From: Opitutus terrae PB90-1
GTDB taxonomy: Bacteria; Verrucomicrobiota; Verrucomicrobiia; Opitutales; Opitutaceae
Length of the DNA stretch: 64,000 nucleotides
NCBI RefSeq assembly: GCF_000019965.1
Contig: NC_010571.1
Location: 5,589,001-5,653,000 of the forward strand
Reading direction: 5' to 3'
Part shown: positions 1 to 8,625 of the stretch, one piece after another
Numbering within the stretch: position 1 is the first letter of the stretch
Layout of the letters: each line of letters starts with the position of its first letter
Translations under genes and position numbers: made by a program
Notes under the pieces: generated by a model
Databases searched by the model: none
The model's input: only the letters and a program-made list of their open reading frames with translations
What the model was told of the DNA's origin: nothing

Positions 1-758
1 GCCAGCACGGACGCGTTGGTTTCGTTAAACCAGCGCTTCATCGGATGCAGCGTCGGGAAAAGGTGCGGCGGCAGCCGGTCGCCGCGCGGCAGGTGCTCCA
101 GCTCGCCGCAATACCCCGCCGTCCAGTTGTGGTCGACCGCGTGGTCCCATCCGCGATGCACGACGAATCCGATTCGCCGGTAGCCGGCGGCGCGAACCTT
201 GCGCATCGCCAGCCGGATCACGTTCGTCTGGTTGTTGGTGACGTTGTGCAGCGGCGGCTGGTGCGGGAAGTAGTCGATCTTCACCGCACTGAAATGCTCC
301 CATTCGAACTGCAGCTCGTCGCCCATCTCGCGGCTGTGCGAAGCGATGATCAGCCCGTGAATCCCGCGGGAATACAGGATCTTGCTCATCCGTTTCTGCG
401 ACAGCCCCGGCTCGTGCAGCCAGAAATGCTCGAGCTTGTAGCCCAGCTCGTTCGCCTTGCTCTCCGCGCCGGCGAAAAACTTCCGGTGCGCCGGGACTTC
501 CTTCCAGCCCCAGCGCGAATTCCAGTTCGTCACGTAGGCCAGCGTCGGCACGTTGCGCCGCGGCATCATGCCGCCGCGATACGCAACCAGCGCGCCGAGG
601 AACGGATCCGGCCGGTAACCCATCTCTTTTGCCAGCGCCTGCAGCCGCGAACGTGTGCTCTCCGGCAGCCGCGGGCTGTTCCGCAGCGCGAGCGAGACCG
701 TAGTGACATGCACGCCCGCCCGGTCGGCCACGTCGGAAAGCGTGACCCGATCCTTCAT
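1..758 (-). CDS. LacI-family transcriptional regulator, C-terminus beyond window edge
   Basis: This is a sugar-responsive repressor or activator of the LacI/GalR family, open to the left edge so that its C-terminus is missing. The first 50 residues form the DNA-binding helix-turn-helix (TLSDVADRAGVHVTTVSLAL) and the hinge; a periplasmic-binding-protein-like sensor domain follows. The start codon at 758 overlaps the stop of the upstream LacI gene by an ATGA tetranucleotide (755-758), so the two are probably translationally coupled. Most residues can be aligned one-to-one with the neighbour, including the stretch HFSAVKIDYFPHQP, so the pair is a tandem duplication. The inducer is unknown; the divergent xylan genes suggest a xylo-oligosaccharide or uronate. 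Confidence 0.93.
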   Translation of the reverse strand, partial: MKDRVTLSDVADRAGVHVTTVSLALRNSPRLPESTRSRLQALAKEMGYRPDPFLGALVAYRGGMMPRRNVPTLAYVTNWNSRWGWKEVPAHRKFFAGAESKANELGYKLEHFWLHEPGLSQKRMSKILYSRGIHGLIIASHSREMGDELQFEWEHFSAVKIDYFPHQPPLHNVTNNQTNVIRLAMRKVRAAGYRRIGFVVHRGWDHAVDHNWTAGYCGELEHLPRGDRLPPHLFPTLHPMKRWFNETNASVL

Positions 759-1867
759 GCCAGCTGAACTTTTTCCTCGGGCGCAGCCGTCGACAGTACC
801 GGACAGGAGGCGCCCGCGAACCACGTTCCCTCCACATAAGTGGTCGTGGGAATCTCCGGGATGCCGCGCTTGTTGTGCTGCAGCTGGCCCGCCAAAATCT
901 CCACCGCCAGCCCGCCGACCGTCGCGTGATTCTGCCGCACACCCGCGGTCGCGCCCGTGAGATCTTCGAGAAAAACATCCACGAACGCCAGGTCGCGCGG
1001 AACCTTGATCCCGAGTTCCTTGAACGCGTCTTCGACGAACGAGCCTTTGCTGATCACCACCTGCGGCTGATACTTTTCCAGCCACATCCGGAACGGCTCG
1101 GGATCCACCGTCACCGGCGCGTTGTTTTCATTCAACCAGCGGTCCACCGGTTGCGCGTCCGGGAAAATGTGCGCCGGAATCCGCTCCTTCGGCAGCAGGT
1201 TCTCCTGCTCGCAAAGGTAGCCGGCCATCCAGAGGTGATCCACCGCGTGATCCCAGCCGCGATGCATCACGAAGCCGATTCGACGATAGCCGGCCGCCAT
1301 CACTTTCTGCATCGCGAGCCGCACGATGTCGCACTGGTTGTTGGTCACGTTGTGCAGCGCCGGCTGGTGCGGGAAATAGTCGATCTTCACCGCGCTGAAA
1401 TGATCCCACTCGAGCTGCAGTTCGTCGCCCATCTCGCGGCCATGCGAGGCCACGATCACGCCGTGAATGCCCCGCGCGTTCAGGATCCGGCTCAGCCGGC
1501 CCTGCGTCAGTCCGGGTTCGCGCATCCAGAAATGGTCGAGGTGAAACCCCAGCTCCTTCGCCTTCGCCTCGGCGCCCGCGAAGAAATCCGAATGCGCCGT
1601 CGCCTTCTTCCAGCCCCAGCGCGTGGCCCAGTTGGTCACGTAGGCGAGCGTCGGCGGATTGCGCCGCGGCATCACCTGGCCCCGATACGCCACCAGCGCA
1701 CGCAGGAACGGGTCGGGCGTGTAGCCCATCTCCTCGGCCAGCGCCTGGATTCGCTTACGGGTACTTTCGGGCAGTCGCGGATGATTGCGCAGGGCCAGTG
1801 ACACGGTGGTCACATGCACTCCGGCTTTCAGGGCGACGTCGGCGAGGGTAACACGGCGCTCGTTCAT
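755..1867 (-). CDS. LacI-family transcriptional regulator
   Basis: A full-length LacI/GalR regulator of 370 aa. The N-terminal helix-turn-helix (about residues 5-25, TLADVALKAGVHVTTVSLAL) is followed by the hinge and a type-1 periplasmic-binding-like effector domain. It is the first gene of a two-gene unit whose second member is a close paralogue overlapping it by 4 bp. It diverges from the GH52-led xylan operon beginning at 2063, and the 195-bp spacer is the natural place for shared promoters and operators. I infer local control of that operon; no operator can be proved from sequence alone. Confidence 0.95.
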   Translation of the reverse strand: MNERRVTLADVALKAGVHVTTVSLALRNHPRLPESTRKRIQALAEEMGYTPDPFLRALVAYRGQVMPRRNPPTLAYVTNWATRWGWKKATAHSDFFAGAEAKAKELGFHLDHFWMREPGLTQGRLSRILNARGIHGVIVASHGREMGDELQLEWDHFSAVKIDYFPHQPALHNVTNNQCDIVRLAMQKVMAAGYRRIGFVMHRGWDHAVDHLWMAGYLCEQENLLPKERIPAHIFPDAQPVDRWLNENNAPVTVDPEPFRMWLEKYQPQVVISKGSFVEDAFKELGIKVPRDLAFVDVFLEDLTGATAGVRQNHATVGGLAVEILAGQLQHNKRGIPEIPTTTYVEGTWFAGASCPVLSTAAPEEKVQLA

Positions 1868-1872
1868 GGGGC

Positions 1873-1892
1873 TGGGCTCACTTTGGAGCCCA
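1873..1892. promoter_or_regulatory. Inverted repeat upstream of the LacI pair
   Basis: Seven-bp arms TGGGCTC and GAGCCCA are separated by six bases, starting five bases outside the LacI start codon at 1867. The repeat could be an autoregulatory operator, or a hairpin in the leader mRNA that hides the start, since no Shine-Dalgarno sequence is visible here. The sequence is certain; the role is speculative. Confidence 0.35.
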
Positions 1893-1994
1893 TTTCGCGC
1901 CGCCGCTCAAGTCTATTGTTAGAGTGTACGTCCGGTGGCCTCACCTTCCGCCCAACCAGACGATCCAGCTTCCGCCGCGTCGCCGACTGCTCGT

Positions 1995-2006
1995 GACGGA
2001 TCCGTC
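1995..2006. promoter_or_regulatory. 12-bp palindrome in the divergent LacI/GH52 spacer
   Basis: GACGGATCCGTC is a perfect palindrome 57 bp before the GTG start of the GH52 gene. LacI-type dimers bind short palindromes in such positions, so this is a candidate operator. In DNA this GC-rich, chance palindromes are common, so support is weak. Confidence 0.22.
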
Positions 2007-2062
2007 TTCGTCCAACCCCGATCCAGCGCCTGCGCTGCAGCGGCCGAGCGCTCCTCTTCCCC

Positions 2063-4138
2063 GTGGCTCAAGAAAGTTACCATACCCAACACGCGCCGTT
2101 CGGCGCGTTCGCCAGCTTCACCGTCGGTCTCGTCGACTCCCAAGGTGGCTTCGGTCAATCGCTCGGCGTGCCGGCCAGGCAGAATGTCTACGTCGGCTTT
2201 CGCAGCGCTCAGCATGCCCGCTGGCAGATGCTGCCGTTCCTCAACCCGCCCGTCGCCGCCGAAACCGCGTTCACGGCCGAGGACACCGTGCCGCGTCCAC
2301 CCGGCGGATTCGATGCGCTCCGGCCGGCGGCTTATCAACGCACGCTGAACTGGGCCAGCGACACTTGGCGCGCGGACGAATCGCGCTTCGGCTTCTCGTT
2401 GCTCACGCCCTTCGACCACGTCGCTGATCCGGCGAAGATGAAGAAGTCCGCCGCGCGCTTCCAACTCGCGCCGGCGATCTTCGGCTGGATCGAATACGAC
2501 AACCGCGCGGGCACCGAGCCCGTGGAACTGATGTTCGGCATCGGCGATCCGTCCCGCCCGCTGCGGCCGTTGTCTGAGGCGGATCCGAAGCTCGTCGGTT
2601 TCGCCGGCGGCACCGGCTGGGGCTACGCCACCGCGCCGACGCGCGGGATCGAGCTGCGCCAGGGTTTCGACGTCTTCGCACCGAAATTCCGCGATTACCA
2701 CGGGCTGCTCGTCATCGCCGCGGAGACCGCGCTCGTCTTCTCCGTGCCCGCGGGCCGCCGCAAGCGCTTCCCGCTCGTGCTCGGATTCTATGCGGCCGGC
2801 ACCCAGACCACCGGGCTTCCGGCCAGCTACGCCTACACCCGCGTATTCGACGACCTGGAAGACGTGCTCAAGCACGGGCTCGAGCACTTCGACCGCTACG
2901 CCGCGATCGCCGCCACCCGCGACCGGGAGCTCGATCGCAGCCGGCTCAACCCCGACCAGCGCTTCCTGCTCGCGCAGAGCACCCATAGTTACTACGGCAG
3001 CACGCAGCTGCTCTGGGACAAACGGGGCCCGCTCTGGATGGTGAACGAGGGCGAATACCGGATGATCAACACGTTTGATCTGACGGTGGACCACGTCTTC
3101 TTCGAGCTGGCCTGGCATCCGTGGGCCGTCCGCGACGTGCTCGATCTCTTTGTCCGCCGGTATTCCTACCGCGACCGCCACGGCCTCGCGTTCACCCACG
3201 ACATGGGCGTGATGAACCATTTCACCATGCCCGGCCGGTCGAGCTACGAATGCGATCACCTGACCGGCTGCTTCAGTCACATGACCATGGAGCAGCTGCT
3301 CAACTGGGTGCTCACGGCGGTGACGTATGCCTCGCACACCGAGGATCGCCGCTGGCTCAAGACGAACCTCAAGACGCTGCTCGCCTGCGCCGAGAGCCTG
3401 CACGTGCGCGACGACGCCGATCCCAAAAAACGGGACGGCATCCTGAAACGCGATTCCGACCGCTGCGGCGCCGACGGTTCGGAGATCACGACGTACGACA
3501 GCCTCGACGTCAGTCTGGGGCAGGCGCGGAACAACCTGTATCTCGCAGTGAAGACGCTCGGCGCGTGGGTGCTGCTGGAACGCGCGTTCGGCGCGCTCGG
3601 CCAAGCCAAAGCCGCCGGGGATGCCCGCGCGACCGCGGATCGTTTGGCGCAGTCGATCACCCAAAAATTCGAGCACGACACCGGGTTCTTCCCCGCCGTG
3701 TTCGAAAAGGGCAATCGCTCGCGCATCCTCCCGGCGGTCGAAGGTTTCATCTACCCGCTTTACCTCGGCTACACCGACGCGACCAACCGCACCGGCCGGT
3801 TCGCACCGTTGTTCCGCCAGCTCGGCCAGCACATGGCTCAGGCGCTGCAGCCGGGCATCTGCCTCGATGCCAAGAGCGGCGGCTGGAAGATGAGCAGCAC
3901 CAGCACCAACACGTGGTTCAGCAAGATCGCGATCGCCCAGCACGTCGTCCGCCAGCTTTTCCCCGAGGTGATGAACGACGCCGCGCGGGCCGGCGATCGC
4001 GTGCACGCCGACTGGCAACGCACCCCGGGCTGCGGCCGTGACGCGATGTGCGATCAGATTCGGAGTGACTCCGGCGTCGCGTGCGGTAGCCGATATTACC
4101 CGCGCGGCGTCTCCTGCTACCTGTGGCTTTCGGAGTAA
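2063..4138 (+). CDS. GH52 beta-xylosidase
   Basis: A retaining beta-xylosidase of glycoside hydrolase family 52 that removes xylose from xylo-oligosaccharides. It has 691 aa, close to the roughly 700 aa of Geobacillus enzymes, and it aligns over the whole length from HAPFGAFASFTVGL near the N-terminus. The two catalytic regions of the family are intact: the nucleophile block VNEGEYRMINTFDLTVD (about 327-343) and the acid/base block TTYDSLDVSLGQ (about 476-487). No signal peptide is seen, so it acts in the cytoplasm. The start is a GTG at 2063, chosen because it matches the family N-terminus. It is the first gene of an operon with the transporter downstream, which fits cytoplasmic hydrolysis of imported xylo-oligosaccharides. 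Confidence 0.93.
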   Translation: MAQESYHTQHAPFGAFASFTVGLVDSQGGFGQSLGVPARQNVYVGFRSAQHARWQMLPFLNPPVAAETAFTAEDTVPRPPGGFDALRPAAYQRTLNWASDTWRADESRFGFSLLTPFDHVADPAKMKKSAARFQLAPAIFGWIEYDNRAGTEPVELMFGIGDPSRPLRPLSEADPKLVGFAGGTGWGYATAPTRGIELRQGFDVFAPKFRDYHGLLVIAAETALVFSVPAGRRKRFPLVLGFYAAGTQTTGLPASYAYTRVFDDLEDVLKHGLEHFDRYAAIAATRDRELDRSRLNPDQRFLLAQSTHSYYGSTQLLWDKRGPLWMVNEGEYRMINTFDLTVDHVFFELAWHPWAVRDVLDLFVRRYSYRDRHGLAFTHDMGVMNHFTMPGRSSYECDHLTGCFSHMTMEQLLNWVLTAVTYASHTEDRRWLKTNLKTLLACAESLHVRDDADPKKRDGILKRDSDRCGADGSEITTYDSLDVSLGQARNNLYLAVKTLGAWVLLERAFGALGQAKAAGDARATADRLAQSITQKFEHDTGFFPAVFEKGNRSRILPAVEGFIYPLYLGYTDATNRTGRFAPLFRQLGQHMAQALQPGICLDAKSGGWKMSSTSTNTWFSKIAIAQHVVRQLFPEVMNDAARAGDRVHADWQRTPGCGRDAMCDQIRSDSGVACGSRYYPRGVSCYLWLSE

Positions 4139-4207
4139 TCGGTTCGGCGCCGCTCCGGCCCTGCCTCTTCTTTCTTTAGCTCTGCAACCAACCCCAGCCT
4201 CTCCTCC

Positions 4208-5701
4208 ATGAGTGCCTCTCCGCACATCCTGCCTGTCCGCGAGAAGATCGGCTACGCGCTCGGCGACGTAGCGACGAACTTCTTCTTCCAGTCGATGATT
4301 CTCTACCAGACCCGGTTCTACACCGATACGGTAGGGCTCTCGGCCTCCGCCGTGGGCTGGATGTTCCTCATCCTGCGTCTCGCCGACGCCTTTGTGGACC
4401 CGGTGGTGGGCGCGCTCTCCGATCGCACCAACACCCGCTGGGGCAAGTTCCGCCCGTGGATCCTGTGGACCGCGCTGCCGTTCGGTCTGATCTTCTGGGC
4501 CGTCTACATCACGCCCAACGTCGGGATGACCGGCAAGCTGATCTACGCCTACATCACTTACGTGCTGGTGATGATGTTCTACTCGGCGAACAACACGCCC
4601 TACGCCGCGCTGATGGGCGTCATGACGCCGGACGTCAGCGAACGCGCCAACATCGCCCGCTACCGCTTCGTCGGCGCGCTGGTCGGTCAGTTTCTCATCC
4701 AGGCGCTCGCGCTTCCGCTCGTCGACAAATTCGGCCAGGGCGATAGCGCCAAGGGCTGGGCCATCACCATGGCCATCTTCGGTGGCGCGATCGTGATCTG
4801 CAGCCTGGCCGTGTTCCTCTCGACCAAGGAACGCGTTCTGCCGCCACCGGAACAGAAGCCGTCACTCAAGGAGGACATCAAGAGCGTCGTCGGGTGCAAG
4901 CCGTGGCTCGCGATGTTCATCCTCACCTTGATGATCTTCACGATGCTGGTCGTCCGCGGCAGCCTGACCAATTACTTCTTCACGTATTACATGGATCCGA
5001 ACGCGATCCGCTCCTTCCTCGACAACTTCGGGCTGGCGGCGGTGAACGCGGGCGAAACGGTCTCCGCCTGGCGTTCGGTGCTCAATGCGTTGGGCCTGCA
5101 GATTCTCCCCGATGCCTCCAACGCTTCCGGCGTCGGCCAGGCGTTCTTCTTCGTGATCGGCTCGATCGTCCAGATCTTCTGCATCCTCATCTCGAAGCCG
5201 CTCGCCGATCGTTTCGGCAAAAAGACGGTCTTCATCGTCGGCTTCCTCATCACCATCGCCGCCACCTGTGCCGTGTTCTGGGTGCCGCCGACCGCGATGA
5301 CCGCGCTCTTCTGGCTCAGCATCATCTGGGGTCTGGGCTGGGGCCCGACGGTCCCGCTGCTGTGGGTGATGATCGCCGACGTGGCCGACTATTCCGAATG
5401 GCAGACGTCGCGCCGGGCGACCGGGTTCACCTACGCTGGCATTCTGTTCGCCCTCAAGGCTGGTCTCGGTCTCGGCGGTGCGCTCTCGGGCTGGATCGTT
5501 GGCCTCTACGGCTACGTCCCGAACGTCGCGCAGACGGAGCATTCGCTGCTCGGCATACGGCTCGGTGCCTCGATCTACTCGGCCGTGCCGCTGTTGGTCG
5601 GACTCGTCTGCCTGATCTACTATCCGATCACCAAGGCGCTGAATCTGCAGATTCAGAACGAACTCGAAGCGCGTCGCGAAAAAGCCGCCGCGAAAACGTA
5701 A
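4208..5701 (+). CDS. Glycoside-pentoside-hexuronide (GPH) family cation symporter
   Basis: A 12-helix major-facilitator protein of the GPH (MelB/UidB/XynP) family, 497 aa. The family signature is clear between helices 2 and 3 (DAFVDPVVGALSDRTNTRWG, about 61-80), and hydrophobic helices run through the whole protein. Such symporters import xylosides, glucuronides or oligosaccharides with Na+ or H+. Its place between the cytoplasmic GH52 enzyme and exported GH8 and GH67 enzymes suggests uptake of xylo-oligosaccharides, possibly carrying glucuronosyl groups. The leader CCTCTCCTCC precedes the ATG and no Shine-Dalgarno is seen. A strong hairpin terminator follows. Confidence 0.93.
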   Translation: MSASPHILPVREKIGYALGDVATNFFFQSMILYQTRFYTDTVGLSASAVGWMFLILRLADAFVDPVVGALSDRTNTRWGKFRPWILWTALPFGLIFWAVYITPNVGMTGKLIYAYITYVLVMMFYSANNTPYAALMGVMTPDVSERANIARYRFVGALVGQFLIQALALPLVDKFGQGDSAKGWAITMAIFGGAIVICSLAVFLSTKERVLPPPEQKPSLKEDIKSVVGCKPWLAMFILTLMIFTMLVVRGSLTNYFFTYYMDPNAIRSFLDNFGLAAVNAGETVSAWRSVLNALGLQILPDASNASGVGQAFFFVIGSIVQIFCILISKPLADRFGKKTVFIVGFLITIAATCAVFWVPPTAMTALFWLSIIWGLGWGPTVPLLWVMIADVADYSEWQTSRRATGFTYAGILFALKAGLGLGGALSGWIVGLYGYVPNVAQTEHSLLGIRLGASIYSAVPLLVGLVCLIYYPITKALNLQIQNELEARREKAAAKT

Positions 5702-5744
5702 GAGGGGACCCGCCACCCCGGCGCGGTCGGTTCCATTTCCTTCC

Positions 5745-5778
5745 GAGCCCGGCGACCTCGTCGGGCTCGTTTCGTTTT
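5745..5778 (+). terminator. Rho-independent terminator after the GPH transporter
   Basis: A roughly 10-bp stem formed by GAGCCCGGCG and CGTCGGGCTC, with one G-U pair, is followed by GTTTCGTTTT. It lies 44 bp after the transporter stop and separates the GH52-transporter pair from the GH8-GH8-GH67 group. Confidence 0.8.
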
Positions 5779-5828
5779 CCCTGTTTCCAACGAAGTCCCC
5801 CCCCGAAATTGCCCGCTGTCCGCTTTCC

Positions 5829-5945
5829 CTCTCAACTCTCATCCCTCAACTCTCAACCGGTTCGGTCCCCCGACTCTCTACCAGTTCGCTCTCTCAGCTC
5901 TAGACTCTTGGCTCTGAGCTCTAGACTCTCCTTCCCCCTGCAACT
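5829..5945 (+). repeat. Pyrimidine-rich low-complexity tract upstream of GH8
   Basis: The stretch before the GH8 gene is almost all C and T, with repeated CTCTCAACTCTC-like units and an exact copy pair of AGCTCTAGACTCT separated by eight bases. It sits in the leader region of an exported enzyme gene. A similar tract (TTCTCGTTCT and variants) lies before the GH43 gene at about 15731-15762. The function is unknown: it may be a leader element, or simple sequence expanded by slippage. Confidence 0.5.
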
Positions 5946-5974
5946 TTGCTTCCGCTGCCTCGTCCCTCCCCGCC

Positions 5975-7213
5975 ATGAGATTCCCGTTCCTCCCCCTCGT
6001 GCTCGGCCTCGCCTTGGGTTCGCTCTCCGCCGTCGCTGCCACGGCTGCACAAGGCGCCGCTGAAACCGGGCGCTACCGGAACCCCTTCAAGGAGTTGCTC
6101 GGCAAATCCGACGCGGAAATCAACGCCAAGCTCCAAGCCGCCTGGCAGCAACTGTTCTACGGCGACGAGAACTCGCAGCGGCTGTTCTACCCGATCGCCG
6201 GCGACATGGCCTATGTGCCCGACATCAACAACAATGACGTCCGCTCCGAAGGGCTCTCCTACGGGATGATGATCGCCGTGCAGATGGACCGGCAGAAGGA
6301 ATTCAACCAGATCTGGAAGTTCGCGAAGCATTACATGTATTACGACGCCGGTCCGTTTCGCGGCTACTTCGCCTGGCACACCGCATTCGACGGTCGCCGG
6401 CTGAGCCCCGGCCCCGCACCCGACGGCGAGGAGTGGTGGGTGATGGCGCTGTTCTTCGCGTCGCACCGCTGGGGCGACGGCGAAGGCATCTTCAATTACC
6501 GCAAGGAAGCACAGGACCTCCTCCGCACGATGCTGCACAAGAACGAGGAGCCGGATCGCGGTCCGATCACCGCCATGTTCGACCCGGTGCACAAGCAGAT
6601 CGTGTTTGTGCCGCAGGGTCCCGGTGCGCAGTTCACCGATCCGTCCTATCACCTCCCCGCCTACTACGAGCTCTGGGCGCGCTGGGCCGCCGATCCGGCC
6701 GATCGCGCGTTCATGGCCGAGGCGGCAAAGATCAGCCGTGAGCATTTCCGCACGGCCGCGCATCCCAAGACGGGATTGATGCCGGACTACTCCAACTTCG
6801 ACGGCACGCCTTACACCGCGCGCTGGGGCAATCACCAGGATTTTCTCTACGACGCATGGCGCACGCTCAACAACCCGGCACTCGACTACTCCTGGTGGGC
6901 CGCCGATCCCTGGGTCGTCGAACAAAGCAACCGCGTGCTCACGTTTCTCTCCTCGTTCGGCAGCGAAGTTCCCGACCGGTTCAAGCTCGACGGCACACCC
7001 GTGTCGACCGACACGAACACGGCCGGTCTCACCGCGATGGCGGCGTGTGCCGGACTCGCGGCCGATTCCGTCATCGCCAAGCCATGGGTTCAGCAGCTCT
7101 GGGACATGCCGATCCCCACCGGCCGTCATCGTTACTACGGTGGACTCCTGACGATGATCGCGCTGCTCGAGTGCAGCGGAAATTTCAAAATCTACGGTCC
7201 CGTTGCGAAATGA
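5975..7213 (+). CDS. GH8 reducing-end xylose-releasing exo-oligoxylanase (Rex-type), exported
   Basis: An inverting family 8 enzyme, 412 aa, resembling Rex enzymes that remove xylose from the reducing end of xylo-oligosaccharides. The general acid is Glu92 in DVRSEGLSYGMM and the likely base is Asp293 in the YDAWR motif. Residues 1-22 form a signal peptide (hydrophobic core followed by Ala-rich cleavage region), so it is exported, unlike the cytoplasmic Rex of Bacillus. It is followed immediately by a paralogue whose ATG overlaps its TGA. An endo-xylanase role cannot be excluded, but the closest motif match is to Rex. Confidence 0.9.
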   Translation: MRFPFLPLVLGLALGSLSAVAATAAQGAAETGRYRNPFKELLGKSDAEINAKLQAAWQQLFYGDENSQRLFYPIAGDMAYVPDINNNDVRSEGLSYGMMIAVQMDRQKEFNQIWKFAKHYMYYDAGPFRGYFAWHTAFDGRRLSPGPAPDGEEWWVMALFFASHRWGDGEGIFNYRKEAQDLLRTMLHKNEEPDRGPITAMFDPVHKQIVFVPQGPGAQFTDPSYHLPAYYELWARWAADPADRAFMAEAAKISREHFRTAAHPKTGLMPDYSNFDGTPYTARWGNHQDFLYDAWRTLNNPALDYSWWAADPWVVEQSNRVLTFLSSFGSEVPDRFKLDGTPVSTDTNTAGLTAMAACAGLAADSVIAKPWVQQLWDMPIPTGRHRYYGGLLTMIALLECSGNFKIYGPVAK

Positions 7214-8547
7214 CGTTTGTCCTGCGAAAGCCTGCGAACGACTGCTGCGGCGCTCGGCATCGAGCTGATGTAGCCGGGGTCGGTGACCCCGGCCCGGGCT
7301 CAGCGAGCCCGGCTACAAACGTATCCCCGCCCCGGTTTGTCGCGTGGGCCGCGGCGTTCGCCGCCTTGCTCGTCTCGTCCCTTGCTGCCGCGCCCGCGCC
7401 GCGCAACCTTTTCGCCGAACTCCTCGGCAGATCCGACGCCGAAATCACCGCCAAGATCGACGCCGGCTGGCAGCAGTTGTTCTACGGCAGCGATACCGAG
7501 GAGCGGCTCTATTATCCCGTCGATCCGGACCTCGCCTATCTCGCCGACATCAACAACGGCGACGTCCGCTCCGAAGGCATGTCCTACGGCATGATGCTCG
7601 CGGTGCAGATAGATCGTCGCGCCGAGTTCGACCGGCTCTATCGCTGGGCCCGAAAGTACATGCTGCACACCGACAGTCCGCGCCGGGGCTATTTCGCGTG
7701 GCAGGTTTCTTTCGACGGCCGTCAGATCGATCCCGGCTCCGCTTCCGATGGCGAGGAGTGGATCGCGACCGCGCTGCTGCTCGCGGCCGAGCGCTGGGGT
7801 TCTTCTGATGCTGGCTCTTTCAACTACCTCGCCGACGCCCAGGCGCTGCTGCACGAGATGCTGCACAAGCCGACCGAGGGCAACATCACCGCGATCTTCT
7901 CGCGCGAGGAAAAGCAGGTCGTGTTCGCGCCGACGCTCGCCGGCTCCCAGTTCACCGATCCTTCTTATCATTTGCCGGCCTTCTACGAAGTGTGGGCACG
8001 CCACGCCGACTCGCCGGAAGACCGCGCGTTCTGGCGCGACGCCACGCAAACCAGCCGTGCGTTTTTCCATCGCGCCGCGCATCCGCAGACCGGCTTGATG
8101 CCCGAATACGCACATTTCGACGGCCGGCCCTACACCGGCTTCGGCGCCGAGCGTGGCGACTTCCGCTACGACGCCTGGCGGATCCTCGCCAACGTCGCGT
8201 TCGATCACGCGCACTTCGCCGCGGATCCCTGGCAGGTCGAGCAGAGCAACCGCATCCTGCGTTTCCTCTCTTCGCATCAGCCCGCGATTCCCAACCAGTT
8301 CACGCTCGACGGCCGGCCGCTCTCGACCGACGTCAACTCGACCGGTCTCATGGCCATGGCCGCGGTGGCCGGCCTCGCCGCCGAACCTGAGCTCGCGCGA
8401 CCCTTCGTGCAATTCCTCTGGGACGCTCCGATCCCCCGCGGCCAGTATCGCTACTACGACGGCGTGCTCTATCAGCTCGCCCTGCTGCAGGTCAGCGGCC
8501 GCTTCCAGCTCTCGTTCCACCTCACCGCACCCACCACTTCCAAATAG
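7210..8547 (+). CDS. GH8 Rex-type exo-oligoxylanase, second copy with repeat-derived N-terminus
   Basis: A paralogue of the preceding enzyme; catalytic Glu122 (DVRSEGMSYGMM) and Asp321 (RYDAWR) are kept, counting from the ATG at 7210. That ATG overlaps the previous stop (ATGA) and is the only plausible in-frame start. The first 40 or so residues are odd: they include a translated palindromic repeat (7270-7316, giving DVAGVGDPGPGSASPAT) placed before the hydrophobic signal segment FVAWAAAFAALLVSSLAAAP. The repeat seems to have landed at the original start of the gene and separated the signal core from its start codon. Export efficiency is therefore uncertain. The catalytic domain itself looks intact. 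Confidence 0.88.
   Translation: MTFVLRKPANDCCGARHRADVAGVGDPGPGSASPATNVSPPRFVAWAAAFAALLVSSLAAAPAPRNLFAELLGRSDAEITAKIDAGWQQLFYGSDTEERLYYPVDPDLAYLADINNGDVRSEGMSYGMMLAVQIDRRAEFDRLYRWARKYMLHTDSPRRGYFAWQVSFDGRQIDPGSASDGEEWIATALLLAAERWGSSDAGSFNYLADAQALLHEMLHKPTEGNITAIFSREEKQVVFAPTLAGSQFTDPSYHLPAFYEVWARHADSPEDRAFWRDATQTSRAFFHRAAHPQTGLMPEYAHFDGRPYTGFGAERGDFRYDAWRILANVAFDHAHFAADPWQVEQSNRILRFLSSHQPAIPNQFTLDGRPLSTDVNSTGLMAMAAVAGLAAEPELARPFVQFLWDAPIPRGQYRYYDGVLYQLALLQVSGRFQLSFHLTAPTTSK
7270..7316. repeat. Twin-hairpin palindromic repeat inside the GH8 reading frame
   Basis: Outer arms GTAGCCGGG and CCCGGCTAC enclose two hairpins, GGGGTC-GGT-GACCCC and GGGCTC-AGC-GAGCCC. A related element occurs at 23449-23496, also inside a coding region. 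The repeat is translated in frame as part of the GH8 N-terminus. Confidence 0.75.
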
Positions 8548-8625
8548 AACAACACGTCCCGTCACCCCACCTTCGACTCCCGTCGGTTCCTTGGCGTTTG
8601 GACTTTTGGCGTTTGTGATTTCCCC

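Noticed and set aside
1919-4225. 768-codon minus-strand open frame opposite GH52
   Set aside because: The GH52 motifs on the plus strand are unambiguous, and the antisense frame has no recognisable domain.
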